Shown: piece after piece, positions 1-7,659 of the stretch
Position numbering within the stretch: the first letter of the stretch is position 1
How the letters are laid out: the number at the start of each line of letters is the position of its first letter
Assembly (NCBI GenBank): GCA_963997925.1
Contig: CAXEOX010000064.1
Span: 1-17,439 of the forward strand
Source: UBA11650 sp963997925
GTDB lineage: Bacteria; Chloroflexota; Dehalococcoidia; Lucifugimonadales; UBA3495
Direction: 5' to 3'
DNA length: 17,439 bases
Notes under the pieces: generated by a model
Database searches by the model: none
The model's input: only the letters and a program-made list of their open reading frames with translations
Told to the model about the DNA's origin: nothing
Made by a program: the position numbers and the translations under genes

Positions 1-119
1 CTCAGTACCGGCCATACAAGGACGTGCCATTTGAGGACCTGGTGGCTTTGGTAGAGAAACTGGACCGGCTGCAGGAAGGCGGTGTGCTTGTCGATGAGGG
101 GAAGGTCATCGACAGCTAG
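1..119 (+). CDS. 3' end of an unidentified gene (partial)
   Basis: An open frame enters from the left edge (first full codon at 3) and ends at a TAG at 117-119, giving 38 residues. The tail is charged and helical in character, contains VPFEDLVALVEKLDRLQ, and ends VIDS. Codon use resembles that of the neighbouring genes, so I take it as a real C-terminus rather than chance. I do not recognise the family and assign no function. No intrinsic terminator with a T tract follows it. Confidence 0.5.
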   Translation, partial: QYRPYKDVPFEDLVALVEKLDRLQEGGVLVDEGKVIDS

Positions 120-472
120 GGGCTTTGTATAAAGGCTGGCCAAACATCCACCAGGAAAATGGACACCAGACCTGCTCTAGCTAAGTGCGGGCCTACAGGT
201 TAAGGAGCATTTGACCGGTTGGATCAGTGGGTCAGTTTGTAGGTGAACCAGCTTCAGGTTTTGCTAACCAACTTCCAGTGAATAGACGTGACGATACGGT
301 ATTGTAGGCACGAATGTCGGGTTGTCGATTCCACCCAGAAGGTCTAAAACGTAGCTAGAGGGACTGGATGGTAGATGTGGCATCAGACTCGAAAACCGGT
401 ATGCCTGCTGGCACTGCTGCCCAGCCGCGTCTCCCTACTATTCGGAAACCCAGACTTCTGGATGCGGCTGGC
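120..472. other. Intergenic region between convergent genes
   Basis: About 350 bases lie between the stop of the left-edge gene and the stop of the minus-strand ABC permease. I see no convincing gene, tRNA or promoter. The one structure is an 8-bp inverted repeat, CCAGCCGC at 421-428 and GCGGCTGG at 464-471, with a 35-base spacer. It lies directly downstream of the permease stop. It could be a weak 3' stem for that transcript, but the long loop and the lack of a T run make it a poor intrinsic terminator. Confidence 0.4.
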
Positions 473-1192
473 TTAAAAGTCCCGTTGGCCGAACATGCGT
501 ATGCCCAGTGGCGGTAGGCCTACCAGAGGGAAGAGCAGGGCCGTTAAGATAGGAAAGTGGAGTGACCACTTGAACTCGCCCTGTAGCAAGGCCGGTATCT
601 GGCCTAAGACTCCAGAGGGGGAGAAGCCGTCTGCCTGGATGGCCAACAACATGGTGATGGCGGTATACCAGAGTATGTAAATCATCGCCAACGATCCGGG
701 GGTGTTGGTGACTACGGCACTGAATGTCACGCTCAGAAAGACCAAAACCGCAAACAACAGACCGGTGTAGATCAGGGCGATGAGGATGCCGCTGGGGTCT
801 AGGTCGTTAGAGACTCCAGTGCCCATCATGGCGAAGGCTACCGGCGTGATTATAAGCAATGACATGCCCAAGACGGTCAGAGTCCGGGAGGTTAGCAATG
901 ACAAAACGAACTGGACAGGGGTGACTCCGTGGCTGATGATCGAGTCGCCCAAGGTTCTTGGGTCGATACCACCTGACGAAGAGCCGATAATCATGACCAT
1001 GAAGCTTCCCAAGGCCACGTAGAGCACCAAGAACCAGCCAAATAGGAAGGACGTGCTTTCCTGGTCGAATGTTCCGGCGAATACTACGGCCGACAGGCCT
1101 CCGACGCCGCTTATCGCCAGCCACATCCAGACGGTCCAAGACCGCATCATGGCGAAGACGTCTTCTTCTAACAAAATTATGAAGGCGGTCAT
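473..1192 (-). CDS. ABC-2 type transporter permease
   Basis: This 239-residue integral membrane protein is the likely channel subunit of an ABC exporter in the cytoplasmic membrane. It has a short cytoplasmic N-terminus (TAFIILLEEDVFAMMRSW) of the kind that precedes the first helix in ABC-2 permeases. About six hydrophobic stretches follow, roughly at residues 20-40, 52-72, 100-125, 135-160, 170-187 and 210-230. Its ATG (1192-1190) overlaps the stop of the ATPase gene as ATGA, which implies translational coupling and a two-gene operon. The length is normal for a single-domain ABC-2 permease. The substrate cannot be told from sequence. Confidence 0.88.
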   Translation of the reverse strand: MTAFIILLEEDVFAMMRSWTVWMWLAISGVGGLSAVVFAGTFDQESTSFLFGWFLVLYVALGSFMVMIIGSSSGGIDPRTLGDSIISHGVTPVQFVLSLLTSRTLTVLGMSLLIITPVAFAMMGTGVSNDLDPSGILIALIYTGLLFAVLVFLSVTFSAVVTNTPGSLAMIYILWYTAITMLLAIQADGFSPSGVLGQIPALLQGEFKWSLHFPILTALLFPLVGLPPLGIRMFGQRDF

Positions 1193-2313
1193 ACTTTTTG
1201 TTCCTCCACCACCACATGAGACCCGTTCACCCTGTCTTCCGGTATCGAGTAGGCGGGCTTTGTCATTACTGACTGCGATTGCTGATTCCGTGAGGGCAAC
1301 TGGCCTTCGAAGACACGGCTGAATCCCTTCGCCCGATCAGCCTCCAAGCGCTTTAGGAAGGCGTCCTCAATCTCTCCTCCGGAGCGGATGGATAGCAACT
1401 CCACCTGCGATCTGCCAATCATCTCCATGATACGGTTGAGTTGTTCGGAGAAGCCATTGCCGTCGCTGAAGTTGACTCTGATAACCTCCGGACTCAGGTG
1501 CTCCCAACGTAAGATTTGGTTGTCGGCGGACAAAGCCTCTTGGAACTTCTTTATGTCCCCTGACAATCCAAGGTCCACCAAGTTTTCCCGGACGAACTGC
1601 TTCATATCCATGACTGATCCGGAGAAGACCACCTTCCCCTGATTCAATACGCCGATGTAGTCGCAGACATTGTCGGCGTCGGGTAGCAGGTGGGTAGAGA
1701 CAATCATGGTTTTACCCTGGCTTTTCAGTTCTTGAATCAGATCCAGGGCGTACTTCCGGCCAGTGGGGTCCAATCCCGCAGTGGGCTCATCCCACAGTAG
1801 GAGGTCGGGCTCGTTGACCATGGACGCGGCGATGGCCATGCGGGTGGTCATTCCCGCCGAAAGGTTTCCGATGCGAGTAGAAGCGGCGCCCAAAAGGTCC
1901 ACGGCGTGGAGCAGTGATGAGATGCGGCGGTGACACTCTTTGCGGGGCATTCCCCGCAGCCTGCCCGCCAATTCAAGGTAGTTGATGGGGGTTAGGTTCT
2001 TGGGGTAGTGCTCTCCTTGGGGCAGGTAGCCTATCCGGCGGCGCAGGTGCCCGGTGGATAGGCTCATCGTCTCGCCGAATACCTTGACCTCTCCGGCGGT
2101 GGGATGCAGCAGGCCAAGTATCAGGCGGAGGGTGGTGCTTTTGCCGGCTCCGTTGGGCCCAACCAGGCCGAATACGGAGCCTTTAGGAATCTGGAAGCTG
2201 ATGCTGTTGGCCGCTATCCATCGGCGTTGGAATATCTTGGTCAGGTTGGTGGTCTCTACTGCGTAGACCTCACCTTGGTGACCGTTGGTGTCAACAGTCT
2301 TCTTCTTAAACAC
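1189..2313 (-). CDS. ABC transporter ATP-binding protein
   Basis: This is a 374-residue ATPase that should power export together with the overlapping permease. Counted from the GTG at 2313, Walker A (GPNGAGKST) is at 52-60 and the Q-loop Gln at 99. The signature LSAGM is at 151-155, the Walker B Asp-Glu (LLLWDE) at 175-176 and the switch His (STH) at 208. About 140 residues follow the core domain and may form an accessory region. I chose the GTG because AAGGGGGA lies just upstream of it. An in-frame ATG at 2436 would add 41 residues that precede the family's usual N-terminus and has no clear ribosome site. The family is drug, lipid or peptide ABC-2 exporters (CcmA-like). Confidence 0.9.
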   Translation of the reverse strand: MFKKKTVDTNGHQGEVYAVETTNLTKIFQRRWIAANSISFQIPKGSVFGLVGPNGAGKSTTLRLILGLLHPTAGEVKVFGETMSLSTGHLRRRIGYLPQGEHYPKNLTPINYLELAGRLRGMPRKECHRRISSLLHAVDLLGAASTRIGNLSAGMTTRMAIAASMVNEPDLLLWDEPTAGLDPTGRKYALDLIQELKSQGKTMIVSTHLLPDADNVCDYIGVLNQGKVVFSGSVMDMKQFVRENLVDLGLSGDIKKFQEALSADNQILRWEHLSPEVIRVNFSDGNGFSEQLNRIMEMIGRSQVELLSIRSGGEIEDAFLKRLEADRAKGFSRVFEGQLPSRNQQSQSVMTKPAYSIPEDRVNGSHVVVEEQKV

Positions 2314-2317
2314 TTCG

Positions 2318-2325
2318 TCCCCCTT
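2318..2325 (-). promoter_or_regulatory. Ribosome binding site deciding the GTG start of the ABC ATPase
   Basis: On the minus strand AAGGGGGA sits four bases before the GTG at 2313-2311, within a longer purine-rich run. It is the best Shine-Dalgarno match upstream of this gene and favours GTG over the in-frame ATG at 2436. Confidence 0.6.
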
Positions 2326-2783
2326 CCCCCCGCTCAGGCGGCTCCGCAGAACTCTGAGTTGATATTGTTGCTGGGAAATGAACCGGCTCCAGGCAATATC
2401 AAAAGTTATTGTCGTCTTAACATAACGACTGAGCAAGATGCAAGTAATATTTCTTTCGATGTTTGATGCTAATGGCGGATTTCGACCACATTAGTCACAA
2501 GAAGTTGCCCGGTTTACCGTGGCAGGCCCCTTGTCAGACCGAGCCGAGCCGCCTCAATACCCCGTAGAAGCCAACTCTAGAAGGATAGACCGGATTACCC
2601 ATCCGCTTATCACCGGGTGTAGTAAACTAAACAAACTTGTCGGGATTTTGGATATTCGGGCCGAAGGCTGGAACGTTTCCCGGATTTCTTAAAACATTGC
2701 CCCACTTTTCCCTCAGTTGATTCTCAGAGATTCCTGATTTGCGGTGATAAGTAACGATAAAACGTGGCAGGTTCGGAATAGAA
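2326..2783. other. Divergent intergenic region, ABC operon / phosphofructokinase
   Basis: This region must carry the start signals of both the leftward ABC operon and the rightward phosphofructokinase gene. I find no confident -35/-10 pair. Two overlapping small inverted repeats occur about 95 bases upstream of the ABC GTG: GTTAT 2405-2409 with ATAAC 2422-2426, and GTCGT 2411-2415 with ACGAC 2425-2429. Because they share bases, only one could form at a time, so a switching leader or operator is possible but unproven. No clear gene is present. Confidence 0.35.
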
Positions 2784-4085
2784 ATGACTGACGTCAATAA
2801 CCGATCCCAACGACTCGGCATCCTAGTCGGTGGAGGTCCCGCCCCAGGAATAAATAGCGTCATCAGCGCCATCACTATCGAGGCGCGAAATTCCAACCTT
2901 GAAGTGATTGGCATCTACGACGGTTTTGCGCGTCTTATCGAAGGAGACACGACCGCTGTCCGTCAATTGACTATCCCGGATGTGTCGAATGTTCATTTTC
3001 AAGGCGGGTCTATCCTCCGTACATCCCGAGCCAATCCAACCCGTAACAAAGAGGATTTACAGCGGGTCGTCCAAGGGCTCAAGGAACTGGGAATCAGCTA
3101 CCTGGTAACCATCGGCGGGGATGACACGGCGTTCAGCGCCTCTGAGGTTTCCCAAGCGTCGGACGGATCTATACGGGTTGTCCATGTTCCCAAGACCATC
3201 GATAACGACCTACCCCTCCCCGCCAACATGCCAACTTTCGGATACGAGACGGCGCGGCATGTTGGCACCGGGTTGGTACTGAACCTGATGGAGGACTCTC
3301 GAACAACTAACCGGTGGTATTTCGTGGTCGCGATGGGGCGTTCGGCGGGGCATCTTGCCCTGGGAATGGGAAAGGCGGCGGGGGCAACTCTCACAATTGT
3401 CCCAGAGGAGTTCCTTGCGGATCGCATCACGATTGGCCAAGTGTGTGACGTGCTGGAGTGCGCGATTCTCAAACGCCGAGTGATGGGACGGGAACGGGGA
3501 TTGGCCATCATCGCGGAAGGTATCGCAGAGAAGTTGGATCCGGAAGAGTTGGCCGGTCTGCCAGGGGTAGAGGTTAACTACGATCAACACGGTCATATCC
3601 GCCTTGAAGAGATACCGCTGGAGAAAGTTCTCAAAAGAGAGATCCAACACCGATTCCAGCAGCGAGGCGAGGCGATTGGCATCGTGGATCGGACCATCGG
3701 ATACGAGCTAAGGTCAGCTTCTCCTACACCTTTCGACGTAGACTACACCCGTACCTTGGGGCACGGGGCGGTACGGGGCTTGCTGTCCGTGACCGAAGCG
3801 AACAGGCGGACCGATGGCGGACTGGTGTGCCTTGAGAATGGACAAACTAAGATTGTTCCATTCGAGGAACTTCGTGATCCGGTCACTCAACGTACCAAGG
3901 TACGGCGAGTGGATATAGACAGCGAAGGCTACCAAGTAGCGCGCGACTACATGATTCGACTGGAGAAGGAAGATTTGGCGAATCCGGAAATGAAGCTCCA
4001 GCTAGCCACGGCCGCCAACATGACACCGGATGAATTCGTGGCTCGATTCGCCCACGTTGTGGAGCTGGCAGGCACGATTGACTAA
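2784..4085 (+). CDS. 6-phosphofructokinase, pyrophosphate-dependent type
   Basis: This 433-residue cytoplasmic enzyme phosphorylates fructose 6-phosphate to fructose 1,6-bisphosphate. The N-terminal phosphate-donor loop is GGGPAPGIN (16-24). The donor-discriminating motif is GGDD (111-114), where ATP enzymes have GGDG. The catalytic motif is PKTIDND (136-142), where ATP enzymes have PGTIDND. The MGRSAGH substrate loop is at 184-190. Asp114 and Lys137 are the two residues known to mark PPi-using enzymes, so I infer PPi as donor and a reversible reaction. The gene stands alone, with a weak site (GGAATAGAA) before the ATG. An ATP-using member with these residues would be unusual. Confidence 0.92.
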   Translation: MTDVNNRSQRLGILVGGGPAPGINSVISAITIEARNSNLEVIGIYDGFARLIEGDTTAVRQLTIPDVSNVHFQGGSILRTSRANPTRNKEDLQRVVQGLKELGISYLVTIGGDDTAFSASEVSQASDGSIRVVHVPKTIDNDLPLPANMPTFGYETARHVGTGLVLNLMEDSRTTNRWYFVVAMGRSAGHLALGMGKAAGATLTIVPEEFLADRITIGQVCDVLECAILKRRVMGRERGLAIIAEGIAEKLDPEELAGLPGVEVNYDQHGHIRLEEIPLEKVLKREIQHRFQQRGEAIGIVDRTIGYELRSASPTPFDVDYTRTLGHGAVRGLLSVTEANRRTDGGLVCLENGQTKIVPFEELRDPVTQRTKVRRVDIDSEGYQVARDYMIRLEKEDLANPEMKLQLATAANMTPDEFVARFAHVVELAGTID

Positions 4086-4166
4086 ACCACCGGTCCCTTG
4101 ATTCAAGCAAGCGGCGTCTCGATCGCGAATGATAGCTAAAATGTGGTGCCCCAGCTTCATGAACTG

Positions 4167-4271
4167 CTAATACCCCTCATGCCGGTGGACTGTACCCAGT
4201 AAAGGCTGACCGTCAGCGAACCGGCGTATGTTCTCAATCAATCTTGTGGTTACCAGCGGATCGATCCCACA
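4167..4271 (-). pseudogene. C-terminal remnant of a D-2-hydroxyacid dehydrogenase
   Basis: The last 33 codons before a TAG at 4169-4167 read like the extreme C-terminus of D-isomer-specific 2-hydroxyacid dehydrogenases (the glyoxylate reductase/SerA-like group). They run from a Pro-Leu-Val-Thr element through LIENIRRFADGQPLLG to a terminal GY. Upstream the same frame carries no Rossmann fold or catalytic residues, only sequence antisense to nothing recognisable and then overlapping the membrane-protein gene. I interpret this as the stub of a gene whose 5' part was lost or replaced. The match is by eye and the stretch is short. Confidence 0.5.
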
Positions 4272-4294
4272 GTTATCAGATCGTCGACGATTTG

Positions 4295-4723
4295 CTAACC
4301 CTTGATTGGTTTTCTCCTCCGGTTTGTTGAGACGCCGATGGCTGTGAGCAAGAGGACCAGGGCTGACGGTAGATAAAATATCCCGATGGTGAAACTGCCT
4401 AAGATATAGAAGACTAGGAGCAGAGCCGTGAGGAGCCACAGGAGCGTTTTACGTCTAGCTTGTCCGGTATGGGTAAACAGAACCGTCAACAAAGCCAACC
4501 CGGTTAGCGCGGCGGGCACCAGCAAGATGGGAAGGACTTGCCAACCGTTGACTTCGATAAGCGAAGCGCTGGTCCTGGTGGGCTCATTCGGCGTTTCGCC
4601 AGGCCCAACCGGAACTACTGACGTACCCTGGTAAATGGGTCCGAACGCCAGCCATATCACCACTACCCAGGCTAGGGCGTGGGCGATACCCGTCGAGAAC
4701 ACTGCGGGGTTGCGAATCTGCAA
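4295..4723 (-). CDS. Small membrane protein of unknown function
   Basis: This 142-residue protein has a first hydrophobic helix at about 10-30, then a Pro/Thr/Ser-rich loop at 38-55. A second helix follows at about 63-84, and two closely spaced helices at about 93-111 and 113-131. A basic tail with NRRRKP is the likely cytoplasmic end. The reading frame begins with TTG at 4723. GGTGGAG ten bases or so upstream supports that start, and no ATG lies near the N-terminus. It follows the SNase-like lipoprotein gene by 30 bases on the same strand, so the two are probably cotranscribed. I do not recognise a family. Composition and spacing suggest a real gene. Confidence 0.6.
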   Translation of the reverse strand: MQIRNPAVFSTGIAHALAWVVVIWLAFGPIYQGTSVVPVGPGETPNEPTRTSASLIEVNGWQVLPILLVPAALTGLALLTVLFTHTGQARRKTLLWLLTALLLVFYILGSFTIGIFYLPSALVLLLTAIGVSTNRRRKPIKG

Positions 4724-4753
4724 CTAGTTTCACTCCACCGGGACATCAAGTGC

Positions 4754-5311
4754 CTAGGGACCGGTCTCGGCTGTGGATTCTTCTTTGGGAACATAGGCCC
4801 ACAATCCCAAGCCCTTTCGGTGGGCTTCCTCTTCTAATGTGAGGATTTGCTCCGCATATAACGTGTCAGGCGGGAGGATGGCGGCCTTGGCGTAACCTTC
4901 CGCCACCAGGATGGAATTGACCGTCTTACCGTCTTCCAGCCAGACGTATCGCAGTAGTGCATCCCGGCCATCGGTCTCGCTAACGTCTTTTTCCAGGTAG
5001 ACAGTCTGGCCGCTCACCAACTCTTTGTTCCGTTGCGATGCTTTGGCCCCAAAGGTTCCGTCTCCCAAGATTTCTCCGGGAAGGGCATCGTCCCCGGTTT
5101 CGGGTGCGTCGATCCCCAGATAGGTTATCTTGTAGTTGGTGCCGTCCAGACGTATCTCAATGGTGTCTCCATCCGTCACCCGAATCACCCTTGCCGGAAC
5201 CAAGGGGCCGGAGTCCAGAAAAACCGGAGTGGCCGGTTTGCAGGCCACGACTTCCAGCAATACCAGAGCGATCAGGAGAAGCCATCTGTAAGACCGTCTG
5301 CGTATACTCAT
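4754..5311 (-). CDS. SNase-fold (thermonuclease-like) lipoprotein
   Basis: This 185-residue exported protein has a basic N-terminus (SIRRRSYRW), a hydrophobic core and a lipobox VVAC with Cys24. It is probably lipid-anchored outside the cytoplasmic membrane. The staphylococcal-nuclease fold follows: VTDGDTIEI, then YLGIDAPET carrying the Asp and Glu that correspond to Asp40 and Glu43, and a C-terminal GLGLW. By my alignment the two catalytic arginines are missing: Thr stands five residues before the Asp (Arg35 position), and Ala precedes LLRYVWL (Arg87 position). It may be a weak or inactive nuclease. It lies 32 bases after the luciferase-like gene and 30 before the membrane-protein gene. Confidence 0.85.
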   Translation of the reverse strand: MSIRRRSYRWLLLIALVLLEVVACKPATPVFLDSGPLVPARVIRVTDGDTIEIRLDGTNYKITYLGIDAPETGDDALPGEILGDGTFGAKASQRNKELVSGQTVYLEKDVSETDGRDALLRYVWLEDGKTVNSILVAEGYAKAAILPPDTLYAEQILTLEEEAHRKGLGLWAYVPKEESTAETGP

Positions 5312-5343
5312 AACCCATCCAGCTGTTCCACGGCGGCGCGGAA

Positions 5344-6189
5344 TCAGCCGAGAACTATTCGGGCCGTCTCTTCTAGGTCTACCAGCAGTTCCGCTTGGTC
5401 CGCACCGGCTAGCCGCATCAATATACGGTCTGCTCCAGCTTCTTCGAACCGTTTGACCAAGTCTTTGTCGGCTGGCTGGCTGTGCACCGTGATGTTGATT
5501 GACTTGGGATCCCGTCCCGCCGCCTCCGCTAACTCGGAAAGAGAGGCGCGAGCCTGTTCGATGATTTCAGGCGTTGCTCCAGTGGGCATCCAACCGTCGC
5601 CCCATCGGATCACTCGATTGAAAACGTTACCGGCGTTGCCGCCCAGCATCACCGGAGGATGGGGTTTTTGCGCAGGCTTGGGTTCGCAGCGGACCTCGGG
5701 GAAATCGACGTAGCGACCGTGGAATTCGGCGGCGTCTTTGGTCCAGAGTTCCTTCATGGCCAGCACGTGTTCCCTGGCCTGAGTCCAGCGATGGTCGAAG
5801 TCGGCGCCCATTATCTCGCTTTCCTCCCTGAACCAGCCGGTGCCGATGCCGAAGATGAACCGGCCATTGGAATAATGGTCCAGGGTGGAGATTTGCTTGG
5901 CCAAGTCCAAGGGGTTGTGCTCGGTAACCAGGCAAACCCCGGTGCCCAGCTTCAACTTCGTGGTCGCCGCTGCGGCGAGGGTCAGGCCGATGAACGGGTT
6001 GACTTGGTGGTTCATGAATTCCGGGATAGAGCCATCGGCGCTTCCCCGGTATTTGGTGTTGTGATTGACAGGGATGACGGGGTGTTCCGGCAGCCAGATG
6101 GACTCAAACCCCAAGTCCTCCGCTTTCTTGGCCAGTACGCCGATATCTCCATGCCGGCTTGATGCGACTCCGCTGACTCCGATCTCCAT
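5344..6189 (-). CDS. Luciferase-like (LLM class) F420/FMN-dependent oxidoreductase
   Basis: This 281-residue TIM-barrel flavin- or F420-dependent oxidoreductase is cytoplasmic. Family marks are the N-terminal GFESIWLPEH and the strand LKLGTGVCLV with HNP and LAKQISTLD. The FGIGTGW loop follows, then EVRCEPKP and PPVMLGGN, and a late WGDGWMP. These are typical of the TIGR03619-type, mycobacterial F420-linked group. Whether the cofactor is F420 or FMN cannot be decided from the sequence. AAGGAA sits six to seven bases before the ATG. It is the first gene of a three-gene minus-strand group with the SNase-like lipoprotein and the membrane protein, although no joint function is evident. Confidence 0.88.
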   Translation of the reverse strand: MEIGVSGVASSRHGDIGVLAKKAEDLGFESIWLPEHPVIPVNHNTKYRGSADGSIPEFMNHQVNPFIGLTLAAAATTKLKLGTGVCLVTEHNPLDLAKQISTLDHYSNGRFIFGIGTGWFREESEIMGADFDHRWTQAREHVLAMKELWTKDAAEFHGRYVDFPEVRCEPKPAQKPHPPVMLGGNAGNVFNRVIRWGDGWMPTGATPEIIEQARASLSELAEAAGRDPKSINITVHSQPADKDLVKRFEEAGADRILMRLAGADQAELLVDLEETARIVLG

Positions 6190-6258
6190 AGTTCTTCCTT
6201 TCTATCTCAAGATTACTTGTTTGTATGGGGGACGCCTGACGGGCGCTGCTCGCGTAAC

Positions 6259-6264
6259 ATTATA
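6259..6264 (-). promoter_or_regulatory. Candidate -10 element for the luciferase-like gene group
   Basis: The minus strand reads a perfect TATAAT here, about 70 bases upstream of the ATG at 6189. I find no good -35 hexamer at 16-18 bases, so the assignment rests on the -10 and its location. Confidence 0.35.
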
Positions 6265-6395
6265 CGCTCGCCAACACCGGTCGACGACGTTCGCCCAGAC
6301 ATACGAATTTTCTATCTGAACGAACTCTTCATTCCAAGAATCAGTATTAGGTGGATGTCAGGCTCGGTGTGGAAATATCGAAACCCGGCTGCCCC

Positions 6396-6425
6396 TTGAT
6401 AGTGTCCGGGCGTCAGTATTATTAT
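6396..6425 (+). promoter_or_regulatory. Candidate sigma70-type promoter for the MBL-fold hydrolase
   Basis: TTGATA (6396-6401) and TATTAT (6420-6425) are each one mismatch from consensus. They are separated by 18 bases and placed about 80 bases upstream of the ATG at 6506. Confidence 0.5.
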
Positions 6426-6505
6426 GGAGATGGAATCCGTAACCGATGGCTTGAACTACCACTGCGGGTCCGATATGGCCCTGGCATCTTGTTCTAGGAG
6501 TGTTC

Positions 6506-7594
6506 ATGGTCCCTGAGATTATCAAGTCCGGAGATGATGCCGGGAACAAAATGGTGGTCAAATACACCTATCCCGACGGGGTGGTGATTCACGGTATCGG
6601 AGTCCCTCAAGCTTGGGACAGTCCCCTTGGCCCCACTTGGTGTTACGTGGTGGAAGGAGAACATCTGACGCTGGTGGACACCGGTAGCAACGGCACTGTC
6701 CAGCACCTGGAAGAGGGACTCCAATACGTTGGATATCCGTTGAGCGCAGTGGACCGGATAGTGGTGACCCATGGACACTTGGACCACGATGGCAATTGCT
6801 TCGATGTTGTTTCTCGCAGTGGCGCCGAGCTATGGGCTCACGAGATCTGGGGCAAGTTCTTGGGCGTCGGCCGCCGCGATGAAGAGAACGATTGGCGGCA
6901 ACGGTACATGGATTTTCCACCCTCACGAGACCCGGAGTGGGAACAGAGGATACAGAACCACCAGGAATTGAGCCAGAAGCTAACCCTGACCAACCCGGTC
7001 ACCGACGGCACCGTCTCGGAGGACTTCACTTTCTACTATACCCCCGGCCATTCTCCCGACGAACTGTGCATACTTCACGAACGTCTATTATTTTCCGGCG
7101 ACCATATCCTGCCGTTGATAACGCCCCATCCCAGCGTCAGCATGAGCTATCAGATTTTCCGGAGCTTGATGCCGGAAGAGTACCAGAACGAGAACCGGTA
7201 TTACGGGTTAAAGACCTTCATCACTTCGCTGAAACGCGTCGCTCACCTGGGTGAAGACATCACGGTCATGCCGGCACACCGGGCATATTTCCGGGGCAAG
7301 TTCAATCCCATCGGCCTGGACCGGGCCTTGGTCATCGCCGACCATCACCGGTCCCGCTGCCATGACCTCATAGGCCTGGTGCGAAAAGAGACCATGGACT
7401 TGTCTGAGGTGACTCGAAAGCTGTTTTCCCACCTGAAACTGGATGACCAACTCTTTAGGATGGCCTTCACCGAGGTCATCAGCCACGTGGAGTTACTGGA
7501 AGAGATGGGGGATATTACGTTGGTGGGCGACCAAGCCAGAACGGTCCAGTGGAGCGGCACAGAGAATTTCGCGGACTTCTTCGAGGCAGACTAG
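6506..7594 (+). CDS. MBL-fold metallo-hydrolase
   Basis: This 362-residue protein has a metallo-beta-lactamase fold and is probably a cytoplasmic two-metal hydrolase. The metal motif HGHLDH is at 89-94, the third-motif His of TPGHS at 182, and the bridging Asp of SGDH at 199. After the core comes a helical C-terminal segment (about 275-362), as in LACTB2-like or glyoxalase II-like MBL proteins with a winged-helix-type tail. AGGAG at 6496-6500 lies five bases before this ATG. A GTG at 6500 overlaps that site, so I prefer the ATG. The gene is monocistronic: a divergent gene lies upstream and a hairpin repeat follows six bases after the stop. Substrate unknown. Confidence 0.88.
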   Translation: MVPEIIKSGDDAGNKMVVKYTYPDGVVIHGIGVPQAWDSPLGPTWCYVVEGEHLTLVDTGSNGTVQHLEEGLQYVGYPLSAVDRIVVTHGHLDHDGNCFDVVSRSGAELWAHEIWGKFLGVGRRDEENDWRQRYMDFPPSRDPEWEQRIQNHQELSQKLTLTNPVTDGTVSEDFTFYYTPGHSPDELCILHERLLFSGDHILPLITPHPSVSMSYQIFRSLMPEEYQNENRYYGLKTFITSLKRVAHLGEDITVMPAHRAYFRGKFNPIGLDRALVIADHHRSRCHDLIGLVRKETMDLSEVTRKLFSHLKLDDQLFRMAFTEVISHVELLEEMGDITLVGDQARTVQWSGTENFADFFEAD

Positions 7595-7600
7595 GGGAGG

Positions 7601-7649
7601 CCCATACCCCCGACCCCTCTCCCCATGGGAGAGGGGTCGGGGGTATGGG
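7601..7649. repeat. Perfect 23-bp inverted repeat (REP/MITE-like hairpin)
   Basis: Two perfectly complementary 23-base arms (7601-7623 and 7627-7649) flank a three-base CAT loop. The arms are C-rich on the left and G-rich on the right, with CCGACCCCTCTCCC as core. It occupies nearly the whole space between the convergent MBL and OYE genes. No T tract follows on either strand, so it is not a classic intrinsic terminator. Such CCCTCTCCC/GGGAGAGGG hairpins are commonly dispersed intergenic elements. It may still act as a bidirectional terminator or mRNA 3' stabiliser. Confidence 0.85.
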
Positions 7650-7659
7650 AATCGTTAGA

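Noticed and set aside
368..517. A 49-codon + strand frame with a GAGGG site before its ATG
   Set aside because: It overlaps the 3' end of the permease gene on the other strand, has low-complexity composition and no recognisable motif.
2627..2783. Minus-strand frame reading LPRFIVTYHRKSGIS upstream of the phosphofructokinase gene
   Set aside because: It runs into the antisense of the phosphofructokinase gene, has no good start in the gap and matches no family I know. A small gene here remains possible but unsupported.
7443..7658. A + strand frame ending in PLSPWERGRG
   Set aside because: It is a shadow of the MBL gene whose tail is just the translated hairpin repeat, a typical artefact of such elements.
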